Assembly (NCBI RefSeq): GCF_018257795.1
Contig: NZ_JAERJD010000004.1
Coordinates: forward strand, 186,001 to 250,000
Direction of reading: 5' to 3'
Source: Citrobacter sp. JGM124
GTDB lineage: Bacteria; Pseudomonadota; Gammaproteobacteria; Enterobacterales; Enterobacteriaceae
DNA length: 64,000 nt
A model generated the notes under the pieces. The model did no database searches and was not told where the DNA came from. It was given only the letters and a program-made list of their open reading frames with translations. Shown one piece after another: positions 1-9,457 of the stretch; position 1 is the first letter of the stretch; each line of letters begins with the position of its first letter. Made by a program: the position numbers and the translations under genes.

Positions 1-116
1 CAGGGCTTTGCCACGACTTGCCCATTAATAGTGATATTGACATCCGCCGCATTCAAGGCCGCCGGGAATAGGGCCATTAATGCGAATGCCATCACGTTCA
101 TTTTAGACCATTTCAT
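1..116 (-). CDS. fimG: Type 1 fimbrial minor subunit FimG (partial, N-terminus only)
   Basis: The gene runs off the left edge of the window; only about 38 codons are visible, starting at the ATG at 116-114. They read as a signal peptide beginning MKWSKMN, followed by the mature start ADVNITINGQVVAKP and the first base pairs of a likely Cys codon. From memory this matches E. coli FimG (MKWCK..., ADVTITVNGKVVAKPC), a tip-fibrillum adaptor that links FimF to the FimH adhesin. It lies 12 bp downstream of the fimF stop, in the same direction, so it is the next gene of the operon. The adhesin gene is expected beyond position 1. A second in-frame ATG lies at 101-99, but the first gives the better signal peptide. 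Confidence 0.85.
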   Translation of the reverse strand, partial: MKWSKMNVMAFALMALFPAALNAADVNITINGQVVAKP

Positions 117-128
117 TTTTGCCCCCGG

Positions 129-665
129 TTATTGAAACTCAAGTATGAAGGTGGCAGAAGCATGTATTTGTCCTGGGTGAACCGGGGACTGAGTTGCCAT
201 CAATCGTGCATAAAAAGGTAAAGTAATGATCTCTTCAGGCGCTAATTTAATCCAATTCAAAGAGGCGGTTGGGGCATTGATGGGTACTGGCTGTTTACTG
301 TTATCCAGTATTTCGACGCCCAGTCCCTCTGCAGCATTACTGCCCCCATCAAGTTTAAGCAGGGCGGTATTGCTGCTATCCTGACTCCCGGAAAATGACA
401 CTTTGACCTCAGTAGTACCCTCAGCACAATCTTCCAGAATTATGCGAAAAGGGACCGCCTCGCTGGTGCTGCCTGCATCAGGAAACTGTTTGGAGCTGTG
501 TTTGAGAAGGTCTACTGTGAATTCTGCTGACTCAGATGAGATAGCACAGCCAAAATCCAGCACCCGCCCAGTGACTTTGATCGTCGAACTGTCTGCGGCA
601 TGTGCCAGGGTGGTGGCCAGGCATAAACATGCTCCGATAAAACTGAGGGATGATTTTTTCATCAT
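129..665 (-). CDS. fimF: Type 1 fimbrial minor subunit FimF
   Basis: A 178-residue pilin with a signal peptide of about 23 residues (ending LAHA) and an incomplete Ig fold completed by donor-strand exchange. The conserved pilin Cys pair is seen in the FGCAISSE and LEDCAEG segments. Several blocks match E. coli FimF as I recall it: FTVDL near the Cys, VPFRI, the GLG(V/I) segment, INAPT(A/S)SL, and NFYARLMATQ/PFYARLMATQ. FimF is a tip-fibrillum adaptor located between FimG and the FimA rod. The gene starts 7 bp after the fimD stop, so it is probably co-translated from the same message. It starts with two consecutive ATG codons (665 or 662), and either could be used. Confidence 0.9.
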   Translation of the reverse strand: MMKKSSLSFIGACLCLATTLAHAADSSTIKVTGRVLDFGCAISSESAEFTVDLLKHSSKQFPDAGSTSEAVPFRIILEDCAEGTTEVKVSFSGSQDSSNTALLKLDGGSNAAEGLGVEILDNSKQPVPINAPTASLNWIKLAPEEIITLPFYARLMATQSPVHPGQIHASATFILEFQ

Positions 666-672
666 CGGCTCC

Positions 673-3324
673 TTAATGGCAAATTACTGATTGCTGATTG
701 AGAGGCGTTCCCGGTGTCGTGGCAGGAAACTGGTAATCAACAACACAGTTAGCATTCTCGCCATTACCCCATGAAACCTGCAATTTTCCTGCTTGAGGAA
801 GACCTGTCAGATAGACTTGACCACTCTCGGCCACAATGCTGCCATTCGTACCGTCACCCTGTGTCACTATCGCCCCAAATGGAACGAATTTATTTTTGTA
901 CTTCAGCGTCATTAATACTTTATTTCCTATCTGAGCGTTGAATGTGGCTCTGGCAACTGCGCCATGTGTAGGAACAACGCTCACCACGGTTTCTTCGAGT
1001 TCAACATTATCCTGAAGCGAATTGATATTCAGTGCCACGCGGTTTTCACGGTATTCTGTCGCATAAGGTATGAGGGCATAACCACGCCAGTCCGTATGTA
1101 TCCCGGTTTGGTTTTCCACTTTTACGCCATCCGCACCAGGGGCTTTTATCAGGATTAGTGTTTCACCAAGTGGTTGTCCAAAGGTGACGCCATTAGCATG
1201 AGCGATAATCCCACCGCTAAATCCATAATATATTTGGTTATTCTGACCGCTGCGGCTATAACCAAGGTTGGCATTACCATAGCCGCCCCGATAATTCAGT
1301 GAGGTATAGCCACTCGATCCTGTTGAACTATTGGCTCCTTTGGTATGGCCGACCTGCACACTGTAAGAAAGGTTTCTATCACTCAGTAAAGTACCGTTGA
1401 TGCCTGCCAGATTCGTCATGCCACCTTTCATATCATTCGACATGCTGTAACTGGCATTAGCATTTTTGAAGACGGATTTACTATCTGATCGCATCCAATG
1501 ACTGAACGGAATATTAATATTGAATGCCAGAGTATGGTCGCGCTCATTCTGCCAGGCATTGTTTGAAAAGCTATAGCTGAGTGAAGTATTAATATCGTCA
1601 AAAGGTACATTAGCCCCGATAGATATTTGCTGATCGGAATTAGAGGTATTCCAGTAACTTTGACGGTTAGCACTCAAGTAAATAGTACCAAAGGGATCAA
1701 TTTGTTGAGATATACTGATCTGTTCCTGACCACGTTTGGTATAAAGCAGATTATAATAATTAATATATTGTGATTTATCTGTGTTATTCCCGTCGGTATC
1801 AGGCTGAACCGTATACCCGCTCATTCTGCTGTAGGCACTATCAGAAAAATTATAATAACCGTTAGTGGAATAACGGTATCCCATCAACTGAATATTGGTC
1901 CCTGTCTGATAGAATGATTTGCTGTACAAAAAACGTGCTGACTGCCCGCTGTGGTGGGTATCATCTGCCAGTTTTGTATTTGCCTGGGTAATATCCATGG
2001 AAACGGCACCGAAGCTACCCAAGTCTTTCCCGAGGCCAATATTTACGGCCTGGTACTTCTGCGAAAGCTGGGCTCCACCGTAAGGCGTCCAGCCCCCGGA
2101 AAGGCCGTGCATCAGGGTGCCTTGCACAAACTTAGGGGCATCCTGCTGGTCATTGCCACTACGATACTCCCCGGCGGCAAAGGCATAACGGGTATACCCG
2201 GCACGTTGCAGTACAGGGACAGTAGAGTAAGGAACATAGAAAACTTGAGTACTGCCATCCGCCTCTTTGACCGTCACCTGAAGGTCACCCCCATTTGCGG
2301 CGGAATAAATATCATCAATGGTAAACGGGCCAGGCGGAACGGTACTCTGGTAGACTTCATAGCCGTTTTGGCGGACACTAACCTGAGCAGTACCGCGAGC
2401 GATACCATGAATCACAGGTGCAAATCCACGCTGACTATCGGGCAGCATTGCTTCAATAGAGTTGATTTTTACGCCGCGTAAGTTTACCCCTTCAAAAATA
2501 TCACCATCAGTATAACCGTCACCCAAGGTCAGGCGTGAACGTAAAGAAATAATATCCCGTTCAGCCCATGTATTAATATGCTGCCATTTATTGTTATTAG
2601 GCTGCTCTCCGACACCACTGCTGTAACTCCAGATAGAGCTATCCCGTAGCCGCCATGCACCTAAATTTAATCCACTTTGCAAGTTTAAATAGGCGTAATT
2701 GCTGTTACCTGAACTACGGTTATTTTTACTGTTAATGTTATTTCCGGAAAAACTGTAGTTTACGATACCTGCATTAATTCCGTCCTCCCACAAATCCGGG
2801 GAAATATAACCACGAGCCATGCTACTGACATAAATTTGTGGGATGGACAGGGTTAGGCGTAACTGGCCGACATCAAACTCAGTCGATGAGTTAGGCAGCA
2901 TTGTAGAAAGTGCGACACAACGTTCTTCCACATTAGTTTCAGTCGTAGTGGAAAAGGCCTCTTTTTTAACCCCAAAACTTTCAAGCAGTGAAGGGCTAAG
3001 GCAAGGAATCAATCCCTCACCTGATGCACCGGCTTCAAACGTGATATCACGGCTAGTGATATACTCACCATTCATTTCAATATCAACACGATAAGTTCCC
3101 GGCGGTGCCTCCTGTCCATTTTCAAATACAGACAGGTCCACACTTTCCGCCGCTTCATCATTCAGAAACCGTGGGTTGAAGTAGATCTCCGCATTTGCCG
3201 GGGATACCAGTGCAGCAATCATCAGGGCAAGCGAAAGGCGCGTGAAGTTCCAGGCACCATTCGCACGATGTGAAAGCGTTGATTGAAAAGTTTGGCGTAT
3301 CGCTATCATTCTTAAATCCAGCAT
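673..3324 (-). CDS. fimD: Outer-membrane usher FimD for type 1 fimbriae
   Basis: An 883-residue usher, the normal length for FimD. An unusually long N-terminal signal region (about 45 residues, ending SPANA) precedes the mature start EIYFNPRFL, and long FimD leaders are also known in E. coli. The N-terminal chaperone-binding domain, the beta-barrel with the LWEDGINAGIVNYSFSG block, the plug-flanking segment PDSQRGFAPVIHGIARG, and the C-terminal domains with GQVYL and the final Cys pair are all recognisable. It forms the secretion pore that takes chaperone-subunit complexes from the periplasm and polymerises the pilus. It lies between fimC and fimF in the standard order. A second ATG at 3309 is possible; the first is retained because a GA-rich stretch precedes it. 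Confidence 0.95.
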   Translation of the reverse strand: MLDLRMIAIRQTFQSTLSHRANGAWNFTRLSLALMIAALVSPANAEIYFNPRFLNDEAAESVDLSVFENGQEAPPGTYRVDIEMNGEYITSRDITFEAGASGEGLIPCLSPSLLESFGVKKEAFSTTTETNVEERCVALSTMLPNSSTEFDVGQLRLTLSIPQIYVSSMARGYISPDLWEDGINAGIVNYSFSGNNINSKNNRSSGNSNYAYLNLQSGLNLGAWRLRDSSIWSYSSGVGEQPNNNKWQHINTWAERDIISLRSRLTLGDGYTDGDIFEGVNLRGVKINSIEAMLPDSQRGFAPVIHGIARGTAQVSVRQNGYEVYQSTVPPGPFTIDDIYSAANGGDLQVTVKEADGSTQVFYVPYSTVPVLQRAGYTRYAFAAGEYRSGNDQQDAPKFVQGTLMHGLSGGWTPYGGAQLSQKYQAVNIGLGKDLGSFGAVSMDITQANTKLADDTHHSGQSARFLYSKSFYQTGTNIQLMGYRYSTNGYYNFSDSAYSRMSGYTVQPDTDGNNTDKSQYINYYNLLYTKRGQEQISISQQIDPFGTIYLSANRQSYWNTSNSDQQISIGANVPFDDINTSLSYSFSNNAWQNERDHTLAFNINIPFSHWMRSDSKSVFKNANASYSMSNDMKGGMTNLAGINGTLLSDRNLSYSVQVGHTKGANSSTGSSGYTSLNYRGGYGNANLGYSRSGQNNQIYYGFSGGIIAHANGVTFGQPLGETLILIKAPGADGVKVENQTGIHTDWRGYALIPYATEYRENRVALNINSLQDNVELEETVVSVVPTHGAVARATFNAQIGNKVLMTLKYKNKFVPFGAIVTQGDGTNGSIVAESGQVYLTGLPQAGKLQVSWGNGENANCVVDYQFPATTPGTPLNQQSVICH

Positions 3325-3381
3325 AATTCATCGACTCATAACATATTTATCGTTATAGAGTGCTCACTGACCTGTTGGTGA

Positions 3382-4104
3382 TTACTGCATGACTGCTTTC
3401 ATACGTTTTGTGAATGCACCATAGTCATTAATTGTTTGATAGGTGATGTCATTCGAGGCCCCTGCTGGGAAAGGGACTGACACTTGGCCCATCGGTGGTA
3501 CCATCGTATTCGCCAGCTCACGACTGCCTGCTTTCATATTGGTCACGGTTATGTAATAAGGCGTCGGGTTAATCAGAGCCAGGGTACTGCCTTTATGCTG
3601 AAAACGCAGTTTAGAGGGAGCCTCATCTGGCGCCATCGGTAAGTTCGTAGGACGATAGAACATTTTTATCCGGCTGATAATTGCCAGCTGCAGGGTGTTA
3701 CTGTTTTGTTGATTTTTATCGCTGCCGGGAATTGCTTTGACATTAATCCAGAATAAACTTTCACGATCCGTCGGTAATTGTTTATTAGTTGCATCGATAA
3801 TACGCAGCGTATTCTCTTTTTTACCTTTCATTGAGAATAATGGTGGTGTTATCACGAATTGAGTGTCTTTTTTATCCTGAGCATTTTCAATCCAGGACTG
3901 AATAAGAAAAACACTGTCAGGGTCATTATTTATGACCGGTAACAGAACTTGCTTTTGGTTCGCTGGGTAGACGACTCGGGTGGCCCCGACTGCAACGGCA
4001 GCGTTAGCTAAGGCACTGTAGCATACTGTTAGCATGACAAAGGTTGTCACGAGAGCAATCATGACAATTCCTGGCATAGTGCGAAAAGAGGGCGCGAATT
4101 TCAT
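3382..4104 (-). CDS. fimC: Periplasmic pilus chaperone FimC
   Basis: A PapD-family chaperone of 240 residues with a signal peptide ending near LANA. It stabilises pilin subunits by donor-strand complementation and delivers them to FimD. The family landmarks are present: GATRVVYP at the mature N-terminus (conserved Arg), the G1 region SRIKMFYRP (conserved Lys), PTPYYITV and the C-terminal domain. The ATG at 4104 is chosen because GGAG lies 9 bases upstream; a longer frame beginning with TTG five codons earlier would place its start within that ribosome-binding site. The gene follows fimA after a 451-bp gap and precedes fimD by 57 bp. No fimI lies between fimA and fimC. Confidence 0.93.
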   Translation of the reverse strand: MKFAPSFRTMPGIVMIALVTTFVMLTVCYSALANAAVAVGATRVVYPANQKQVLLPVINNDPDSVFLIQSWIENAQDKKDTQFVITPPLFSMKGKKENTLRIIDATNKQLPTDRESLFWINVKAIPGSDKNQQNSNTLQLAIISRIKMFYRPTNLPMAPDEAPSKLRFQHKGSTLALINPTPYYITVTNMKAGSRELANTMVPPMGQVSVPFPAGASNDITYQTINDYGAFTKRMKAVMQ

Positions 4105-4555
4105 CACGTTATTCTCCAAAAATTATTAGGCATTCTAAGCATAGTGCAGAAAATGAATTCAGTAGGTGTAACGTATAAAAAATTTAGGCAAGGCATAGAG
4201 TTACATGTTTTACACGTGCCTGAAATATCACATTGTTTTGTATCGAATACTCTACTTTTTCTCAAAGGATCGTGTCTGAAGTAGAGCAGAAAATATGGGG
4301 TGCCACACATTATTTGAAACTAACTAATTTATATTTGTATGTTAATTTAGTTTTAATAACTGATAACCAGATAATAATAATCCAGAGATCTGAGCATATA
4401 TGATAATAAATGTGGTGTTCGGGCAACGGTCAGTACTGTTAACTATAACGCTGAACGTGAAGAGAATAATACGAGTGATATCTATTCTTCAATCTGTAAT
4501 ATAAATAATGCTGATATAAGGGCTATCCTTGCCCTATGAAGTCCTTAAATTCTAC
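4105..4555. other. AT-rich fimA-fimC intergenic region with a small hairpin
   Basis: No credible gene occurs in this 451-bp gap; the one short frame lacks a start signal and family resemblance. On the transcribed (minus) strand a hairpin AGGGC - 7 nt - GCCCT at about 4519-4535 follows the fimA stop by roughly 20 bases, without a clear U tract. Its position suits a partial attenuator or mRNA-processing site that keeps major pilin expression above that of chaperone and usher, as in many chaperone-usher operons, but this is inference. The rest is AT-rich and may contain an additional promoter for fimC. Confidence 0.4.
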
Positions 4556-5119
4556 TTATTGATACTGAACCTTAAAGGTTGCATCAGCGTTCGCAATACC
4601 AGCAACAGACTGACCAGTAGCAATATAGCGAGCCTGGAATGGCAGAACATTAGTACCGTTGATCAGGTCAGTTTTAGCACTGAAAGTCGCACCGTCGAGA
4701 ACTAAGACTTCACCAGTACGATCCAAAATCTGGATACCGACATTTTTTGCCGCACCAGCCGCTGAATTCTGCAGAGCAAGAGTGCTGTCGTTATCAGCAA
4801 TTGTTGTGCCCAGGAAGGCAACCGCTGCAGTGCCAGAGATTTCTGGATCACAATCATTCAATTTAATGTTGAAGCCAACAGCAGAGCTGGTATTTCCTAC
4901 TTCTTGCAGGCGGGCAGTACGAACCTGGCCCAACTCAACGGTTTGATTCACGGATTCTGAATCGATAGCGCAAGCTGCATTCACTACTTCACCTTTAAAG
5001 TGAACAGTACCGCCATTAACGGTTGTGATTGGTGCATCGCCATCTTCAGCAGCATATACAGCAGTAGAAGCTAAAGCTAAAGTGGATACCATTACCAGAG
5101 CGATATTTTTAAGTTTCAT
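4556..5119 (-). CDS. fimA: Type 1 fimbrial major subunit FimA
   Basis: A 187-residue FimA-family pilin. It has a typical signal peptide ([23 protein letters not shown]), the mature start with [19 protein letters not shown], the second disulfide Cys in LNDCDP, and the C-terminal TFKVQYQ beta strand with penultimate Tyr. These are standard features of the helical-rod subunit. It is first in the operon and has a good ribosome-binding site (GGAG 7-8 bases before ATG). It lies 451 bp before fimC, allowing separate control of rod subunit and assembly genes. Nearly 1 kb of AT-rich DNA upstream carries the likely promoter. Confidence 0.92.
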   Translation of the reverse strand: MKLKNIALVMVSTLALASTAVYAAEDGDAPITTVNGGTVHFKGEVVNAACAIDSESVNQTVELGQVRTARLQEVGNTSSAVGFNIKLNDCDPEISGTAAVAFLGTTIADNDSTLALQNSAAGAAKNVGIQILDRTGEVLVLDGATFSAKTDLINGTNVLPFQARYIATGQSVAGIANADATFKVQYQ

Positions 5120-5294
5120 AAAATCTCCAAAAAATTGTCATTTAATATAAAAAGATTAAATTAACTGTGGCTGTAAATGAGAATTGATTCACTTCCAATG
5201 AATTCTTTAAAAATAGTAAAACCGTGTGAGCTATTTTTTAGTTCATTGTTTATCAGTCTGGGTAAATATTCAGGCTGAGTGAGATTATCATGTT

Positions 5295-5315
5295 TCTGAA
5301 TAACGATTATTCAGA
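5295..5315. promoter_or_regulatory. Perfect 9-bp inverted repeat upstream of fimA
   Basis: The arms TCTGAATAA and TTATTCAGA flank a CGA centre, 176 bp before the fimA start codon. The symmetry is exact over 9 bp on each side. A dimeric regulator site is the natural reading, but no known regulator is identified from the sequence. Confidence 0.4.
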
Positions 5316-5991
5316 GCCAGCAATTAACTTGATGGAGTCAATTATGCAGATAAATAATAAACGGCACTTAAACAAAGATTCTGAAAAATACCTTATTAAT
5401 TAGTGTGGTTTATCGTGATTTCACGTAAGTTGCTATATAATAATGATTATTTTTGATCCAAAAGGCTCTTGTTGGGTTAATAAAATTCCTAAGGTAAATT
5501 AGATTTATAATGAAAAAATCAATTTTTAACATTTCTTTAAAATAATTAATGTGGCTTTATCTCAATTGTTAACATGGTTATTTACATACGGTTCATGACT
5601 TCTGTAGATTTTTTATATTTAATAATCGAGATCTTTGTTATAACGCGACGGAAAATATCAGTGAATATAATGATACTTGCTTGATTGTACTTTTGTTGTA
5701 TCTGTTTTTCATGAAAAGTGAGCTGAATGTTATTATTGTGTTGTGGCCCTGGCGGGGTTTGTTTGGAATGCTTCTGGGGCTTTCTGGAATCTTCTGGCGT
5801 TTCAATGAGTTCCCGTAGCCAGAGGGGGCATGAGTGAAATGTGACCGAAAGTGAGAGGTGTTACAGGAGCCGGTGTGGCATGCATAAGACTGCCAGTGAA
5901 CACCTATTAACTTGGGGCTGCACTATATGGACAGAATTGTCAGAAGGTTAAAAATGTTGCAGGCATGGGGCATATTTTACGTCACAGAGGA

Positions 5992-6102
5992 ATGAAGAAA
6001 GCAGACTGCCAGTTAAAACAGAATTATCCCGCGAAAAAAGTGACCGTGACCAATACGCCACCGGGCCAGTACAAAGAGAATGTACTGGCAGAGATATCTT
6101 GA
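5992..6102 (+). other. Short 36-residue reading frame of unknown status
   Basis: ATG at 5992 to TGA at 6102 encodes a peptide that begins MKKADCQLKQNYP and contains a KVTVTNTPPGQYKE stretch with protein-like composition. AGAGG lies too close to the ATG to be a good ribosome-binding site. It may be the remnant C-terminus of a decayed gene or a chance frame. I do not recognise the family. Confidence 0.2.
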
Positions 6103-6116
6103 GTGCTTATGGGGGA

Positions 6117-7319
6117 TTACTGTTGCTTAATATTTACCAGTGCCTGAGCACAGGCCCATGCTGAACTCCATGCCCACTGAAAGTTATAGCCCCCTAACCA
6201 GCCACTGACATCCATCACTTCACCGATAAAATAGAGCCCGGGGACTTTCTTTGCTTCCATAGTGCGTGAGGACAGTTCATCAGTATCGATACCGCCCAGA
6301 GTGACTTCAGCAGTGCGATAGCCCTCTGTGCCATTTGGCTGTACTCGCCAGGCTTGTAGATTATCTACCAGCTCTTTTTGCTGGCGTTGATTAAGCTGTT
6401 TTAATGCCAGTTCTGGTATTTGCTGTAATAACTGTAGGCATTCCACCAAACGTTTGGGTAGCAGCATACTCAGCGTATTTTTCAGACTCTGATTTGGGTG
6501 CGCGGCACGTTGTTGATCGATAAATACATTCAAGTCAGTATCCGGCAGCAGGTTGACGATGACAAACTCGCCGGGTTGCCAGTAGCTTGAAAGCTGTAAC
6601 ACCGCCGGGCCAGAAAGCCCACGGTGGGTAAACAGTAAGTTTTCCCGGAAGCTGACACCGTTTTCAGCCTGGATAACAGAAGGCACAGAGACACCAGATA
6701 ACACCTGCAATTGTTCCAGTAGTGGTTTATGCAGCGTGAAAGGTACCAGCCCGGCGCGGGTTGGCAGCACGTTGAGATTAAACTGTTCCGCCACTTTGTA
6801 ACCAAATGGCGTAGCACCTAGGCCAGGCATTGACAAGCCACCGGTTGCGATCACCAGCTTTTCTGCCTGGACGGTCTCACCGTTAAGCAGCAGTGTAAAT
6901 CCGGCATCATCCTTGGTGATGGACAGCACTTCTCGACGCAGCCATTGGGTCACATGCCCTTTGTCGCATTCAGCGACTAGCATATTGACAATTTGTTGGG
7001 CGGAATCATCACAGAACAGTTGGCCGAGGGTTTTCTCATGCCAGGCAATACCATGCTGATTGACGCAATCGATAAAGTCCCATTGGGTATAGCGTGCCAG
7101 TGCTGATTTACAAAAATGGGGGTTCTGGCTGAGGTAGGCTGCTGGTTCCACATAGAGGTTCGTGAAATTACAACGGCCCCCGCCGGACATGAGGATCTTG
7201 CGTCCAGGTTTCTTGCCATTATCAATCAGTAATACCCGACTGCCGGCTTGTCCCGCCGTTGCCGCACAAAACATTCCTGCTGCCCCGGCACCAATAATAA
7301 TGACATTAAACTTTTCCAC
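6117..7319 (-). CDS. yhiN: YhiN-family FAD-dependent oxidoreductase (HI0933-like flavoprotein)
   Basis: A 400-residue flavoprotein of the HI0933/YhiN family. The N-terminal dinucleotide-binding motif IIIGAGAAGM (residues about 8-17) is followed by KPGRKILMSGGGRCNFTN, the family signature. The C-terminal block has YFIGEVMDVSGWLGGYNFQWAWSS, where the FAD-binding fold closes. The family is annotated as NAD(P)/FAD-dependent oxidoreductase and its physiological substrate in enterobacteria is not established. It is divergent from pitA, as in E. coli, with 229 bp between the two start codons. Length and motifs appear intact. Confidence 0.9.
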   Translation of the reverse strand: MEKFNVIIIGAGAAGMFCAATAGQAGSRVLLIDNGKKPGRKILMSGGGRCNFTNLYVEPAAYLSQNPHFCKSALARYTQWDFIDCVNQHGIAWHEKTLGQLFCDDSAQQIVNMLVAECDKGHVTQWLRREVLSITKDDAGFTLLLNGETVQAEKLVIATGGLSMPGLGATPFGYKVAEQFNLNVLPTRAGLVPFTLHKPLLEQLQVLSGVSVPSVIQAENGVSFRENLLFTHRGLSGPAVLQLSSYWQPGEFVIVNLLPDTDLNVFIDQQRAAHPNQSLKNTLSMLLPKRLVECLQLLQQIPELALKQLNQRQQKELVDNLQAWRVQPNGTEGYRTAEVTLGGIDTDELSSRTMEAKKVPGLYFIGEVMDVSGWLGGYNFQWAWSSAWACAQALVNIKQQ

Positions 7320-7548
7320 GACCTACTCCCGACTATGCTTAAGGGACAGGATTGTAAATAACACGACCTCACTGCACCAGTATTAACCGGGTGATGTTGT
7401 CTATTTCGTTGAAATTAAAAGATTAAATGTTTTACCATGCTATGAGATTAAAGATCCAAGTCAAAAAAAATCCAGATTTCACTTTGCCGTGGCGGAAGTT
7501 GTCTTACATAATGCGCCGCGTTCATGTCCTCAAAATGGCGTAACGTCT

Positions 7549-9051
7549 ATGGAACATTTGTTTTTCGGTTTGGATCTCCACACCGGGCTTTTGCTTTTAC
7601 TTGCTCTGGGTTTTGTTCTTTTCTACGAAGCGATTAATGGCTTCCACGATACCGCAAACGCAGTGGCAACTGTGATCTACACGCGTGCAATGCGATCGCA
7701 AATCGCGGTGGCAATGGCCGCATTGTTTAACTTTTTGGGCGTTCTGCTCGGTGGGTTGAGTGTGGCCTATGCCATTGTGCATATGTTGCCGACCGACTTA
7801 TTGCTGAACGTCGGCTCCGCACATAGCCTGGCCATGGTATTTTCAATGCTACTGGCTGCTATTATCTGGAACCTCGGTACGTGGTATTTTGGGTTACCGG
7901 CCTCCAGTTCACATACCCTTATTGGTTCGATTATCGGTATCGGTTTGACGAATGCGTTACTGACGGGCAATTCGGTTGTTGATGCGTTGAATTTACCTAA
8001 GGTATTGGAAATCTTCGGCTCGTTAATTCTGTCACCGATTGTTGGCTTAGTGATAGCGGGTGGTCTGATTTTTCTGTTGCGCCGCTACTGGAGCGATACC
8101 AAGAAAAAACGCCGTATTCACCTCACTCCGGCTGAACGTGAAAAGCAAGATGGTAAGAAAAAACCACCATTCTGGACGCGTGTCGCACTTATTCTGTCTG
8201 CGATTGGGGTGAGTTTTTCCCATGGTGCAAATGACGGACAGAAAGGCATTGGTCTTATCATGCTGGTGCTAATTGGTGTTGCTCCTGCTGGTTTTGTCGT
8301 CAATATGGATGCTTCCACATACGAAATTACCCGCACTCGTGATGCCATTGCCAACGTTGAAACCTATTTTCAGCAACACCCGGACTTGGTGAAAAAGTCT
8401 ATGGGAGAAGAACAGCTGGTTCCGGCGCCTTCCCCTGATGCAGGGTTGACGGAAAATACCGAGTTCCATTGTCATCCGGCAAATTCAGTGGCGATACTGG
8501 ATAGGGCAAAAACGATGCTGAGCAATATCGACAGCTATAGCCAGCTCAGTGTCGATCAGCGTAGTCAGTTACGTCGTGTGATGTTGTGTATCTCTGACAC
8601 GGCAGACAAAGTGGCAAAACTGCCAGACGTTAACGCTGAAGACCGTCGTTTACTGAAAAGACTGAAAACCGATTTGCTGAATACCATTGAGTACGCACCT
8701 GTCTGGATTATCATGGCGGTGGCTATGGCTCTGGGGATCGGTACGATGATTGGCTGGCGTCGTGTGGCCACCACCATCGGTGAGAAAATCGGTAAGAAAG
8801 GTATGACGTATGCCCAGGGGATGTCAGCGCAAATGACCGCCGCAGTCTCCATTGGTATGGCCAGTTATACGGGTATGCCAGTATCAACCACGCATGTTTT
8901 GTCATCTTCAGTGGCAGGTACCATGATTGTTGATGGGGGTGGGTTACAACGTAAAACCGTCACCAATATTCTGATGGCCTGGGTCTTTACATTGCCGATT
9001 TCGATTCTGCTTTCCGGTGGGCTGTACTGGATTTCATTGCGCTTTATCTAA
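7549..9051 (+). CDS. pitA: Low-affinity inorganic phosphate (metal-phosphate) transporter PitA
   Basis: A 500-residue inner-membrane symporter of the PiT family that takes up phosphate as neutral metal-phosphate with protons. The two family repeats are visible: [17 protein letters not shown] near the N-terminus and [10 protein letters not shown] in the middle, each followed by conserved membrane segments. A hydrophilic central loop (about residues 255-400) is flanked by hydrophobic helices, and the C-terminal [14 protein letters not shown] motif is present. The ATG at 7549 ([15 protein letters not shown]) is chosen because it aligns with the E. coli N-terminus as I recall it; a GTG-started frame 20 codons longer adds only non-conserved residues. 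A strong terminator follows. Confidence 0.95.
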   Translation: MEHLFFGLDLHTGLLLLLALGFVLFYEAINGFHDTANAVATVIYTRAMRSQIAVAMAALFNFLGVLLGGLSVAYAIVHMLPTDLLLNVGSAHSLAMVFSMLLAAIIWNLGTWYFGLPASSSHTLIGSIIGIGLTNALLTGNSVVDALNLPKVLEIFGSLILSPIVGLVIAGGLIFLLRRYWSDTKKKRRIHLTPAEREKQDGKKKPPFWTRVALILSAIGVSFSHGANDGQKGIGLIMLVLIGVAPAGFVVNMDASTYEITRTRDAIANVETYFQQHPDLVKKSMGEEQLVPAPSPDAGLTENTEFHCHPANSVAILDRAKTMLSNIDSYSQLSVDQRSQLRRVMLCISDTADKVAKLPDVNAEDRRLLKRLKTDLLNTIEYAPVWIIMAVAMALGIGTMIGWRRVATTIGEKIGKKGMTYAQGMSAQMTAAVSIGMASYTGMPVSTTHVLSSSVAGTMIVDGGGLQRKTVTNILMAWVFTLPISILLSGGLYWISLRFI

Positions 9052-9075
9052 GCATTAAGCGGCAACATCATCGTG

Positions 9076-9104
9076 AAAAAGCGGGTTTATCACCCGCTTT
9101 TTTT
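9076..9104 (+). terminator. Rho-independent terminator after pitA
   Basis: The stem AAAGCGGG/CCCGCTTT with a 7-base loop is followed by a run of T, 24 bases after the pitA stop codon. The A-rich left arm means it could also act on the opposing uspB transcript. Confidence 0.85.
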
Positions 9105-9121
9105 ATGCCCGTAATACAGAT

Positions 9122-9457
9122 TCAGTGCCAAATGATCAACGCCACCAGGCTTACAATCACCAGACCACACAATGAACTGGTCAAAATGAACTGGCGGCGG
9201 AGACGCTCACAACGACGAATGAATTCATCATCATGGTGATTCTGGTAGCTTTGAGTATAGATATAACGTACCAGACGCATTTGCTTACTGGGTTGACCAT
9301 GAGAAGTAAAGAAGCCATTGCCATCGACGTACTGATAGAGCAATGGGTCACATCCACGAAGCACGACCAAGAGTGCGCGTAATGATGAGAAATACCGCAC
9401 CATATTTACTACACAAATTACACAAAGCGCCCAAAAAAGCGCGACGGTGTTTATCAT
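9122..9457 (-). CDS. uspB: Universal stress protein B (UspB), membrane protein
   Basis: A 111-residue protein, the same length as E. coli UspB and almost collinear with it. It begins [30 protein letters not shown] (first membrane segment), has the central [16 protein letters not shown] block, and ends with a second membrane segment and LIIWH. In E. coli it is a sigma-S-dependent inner-membrane protein needed for ethanol tolerance in stationary phase; its molecular activity is unknown. It is divergent from uspA across 486 bp and convergent with pitA, the usual enterobacterial arrangement. Confidence 0.93.
   Translation of the reverse strand: MINTVALFWALCVICVVNMVRYFSSLRALLVVLRGCDPLLYQYVDGNGFFTSHGQPSKQMRLVRYIYTQSYQNHHDDEFIRRCERLRRQFILTSSLCGLVIVSLVALIIWH

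Larger units (their letters stand above)
5120..6116. other. Non-coding region upstream of fimA
   Basis: About 1 kb between fimA and yhiN, mostly AT-rich nearest fimA and more GC-rich beyond 5740. It presumably carries the fimA promoter. Visible structure includes the perfect inverted repeat TCTGAATAA-CGA-TTATTCAGA at 5295-5315 and three TTCTGG hexamers at 5772, 5782 and 5792, spaced exactly 10 bp. A 36-codon frame at 5992-6102 ends the region. I found no pair of long inverted repeats of the kind that bounds an invertible fim switch, and no recombinase gene. Confidence 0.5.

Noticed and set aside
1951-2481. Long plus-strand frame inside fimD
   Set aside because: It is antisense to the well-conserved usher gene, has no family resemblance and is a shadow frame.
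4104-4310. 68-codon minus-strand frame upstream of fimC
   Set aside because: It lies in AT-rich intergenic DNA, lacks a ribosome-binding site and shows no pilin features; it is not a fimI.
5120-6116. Invertible fim switch (fimS-like element)
   Set aside because: I searched for matched inverted repeats of the TTGGGGCCA type. TTGGGGCTG occurs once (near 5914) with no inverse partner, and no recombinase gene is nearby.
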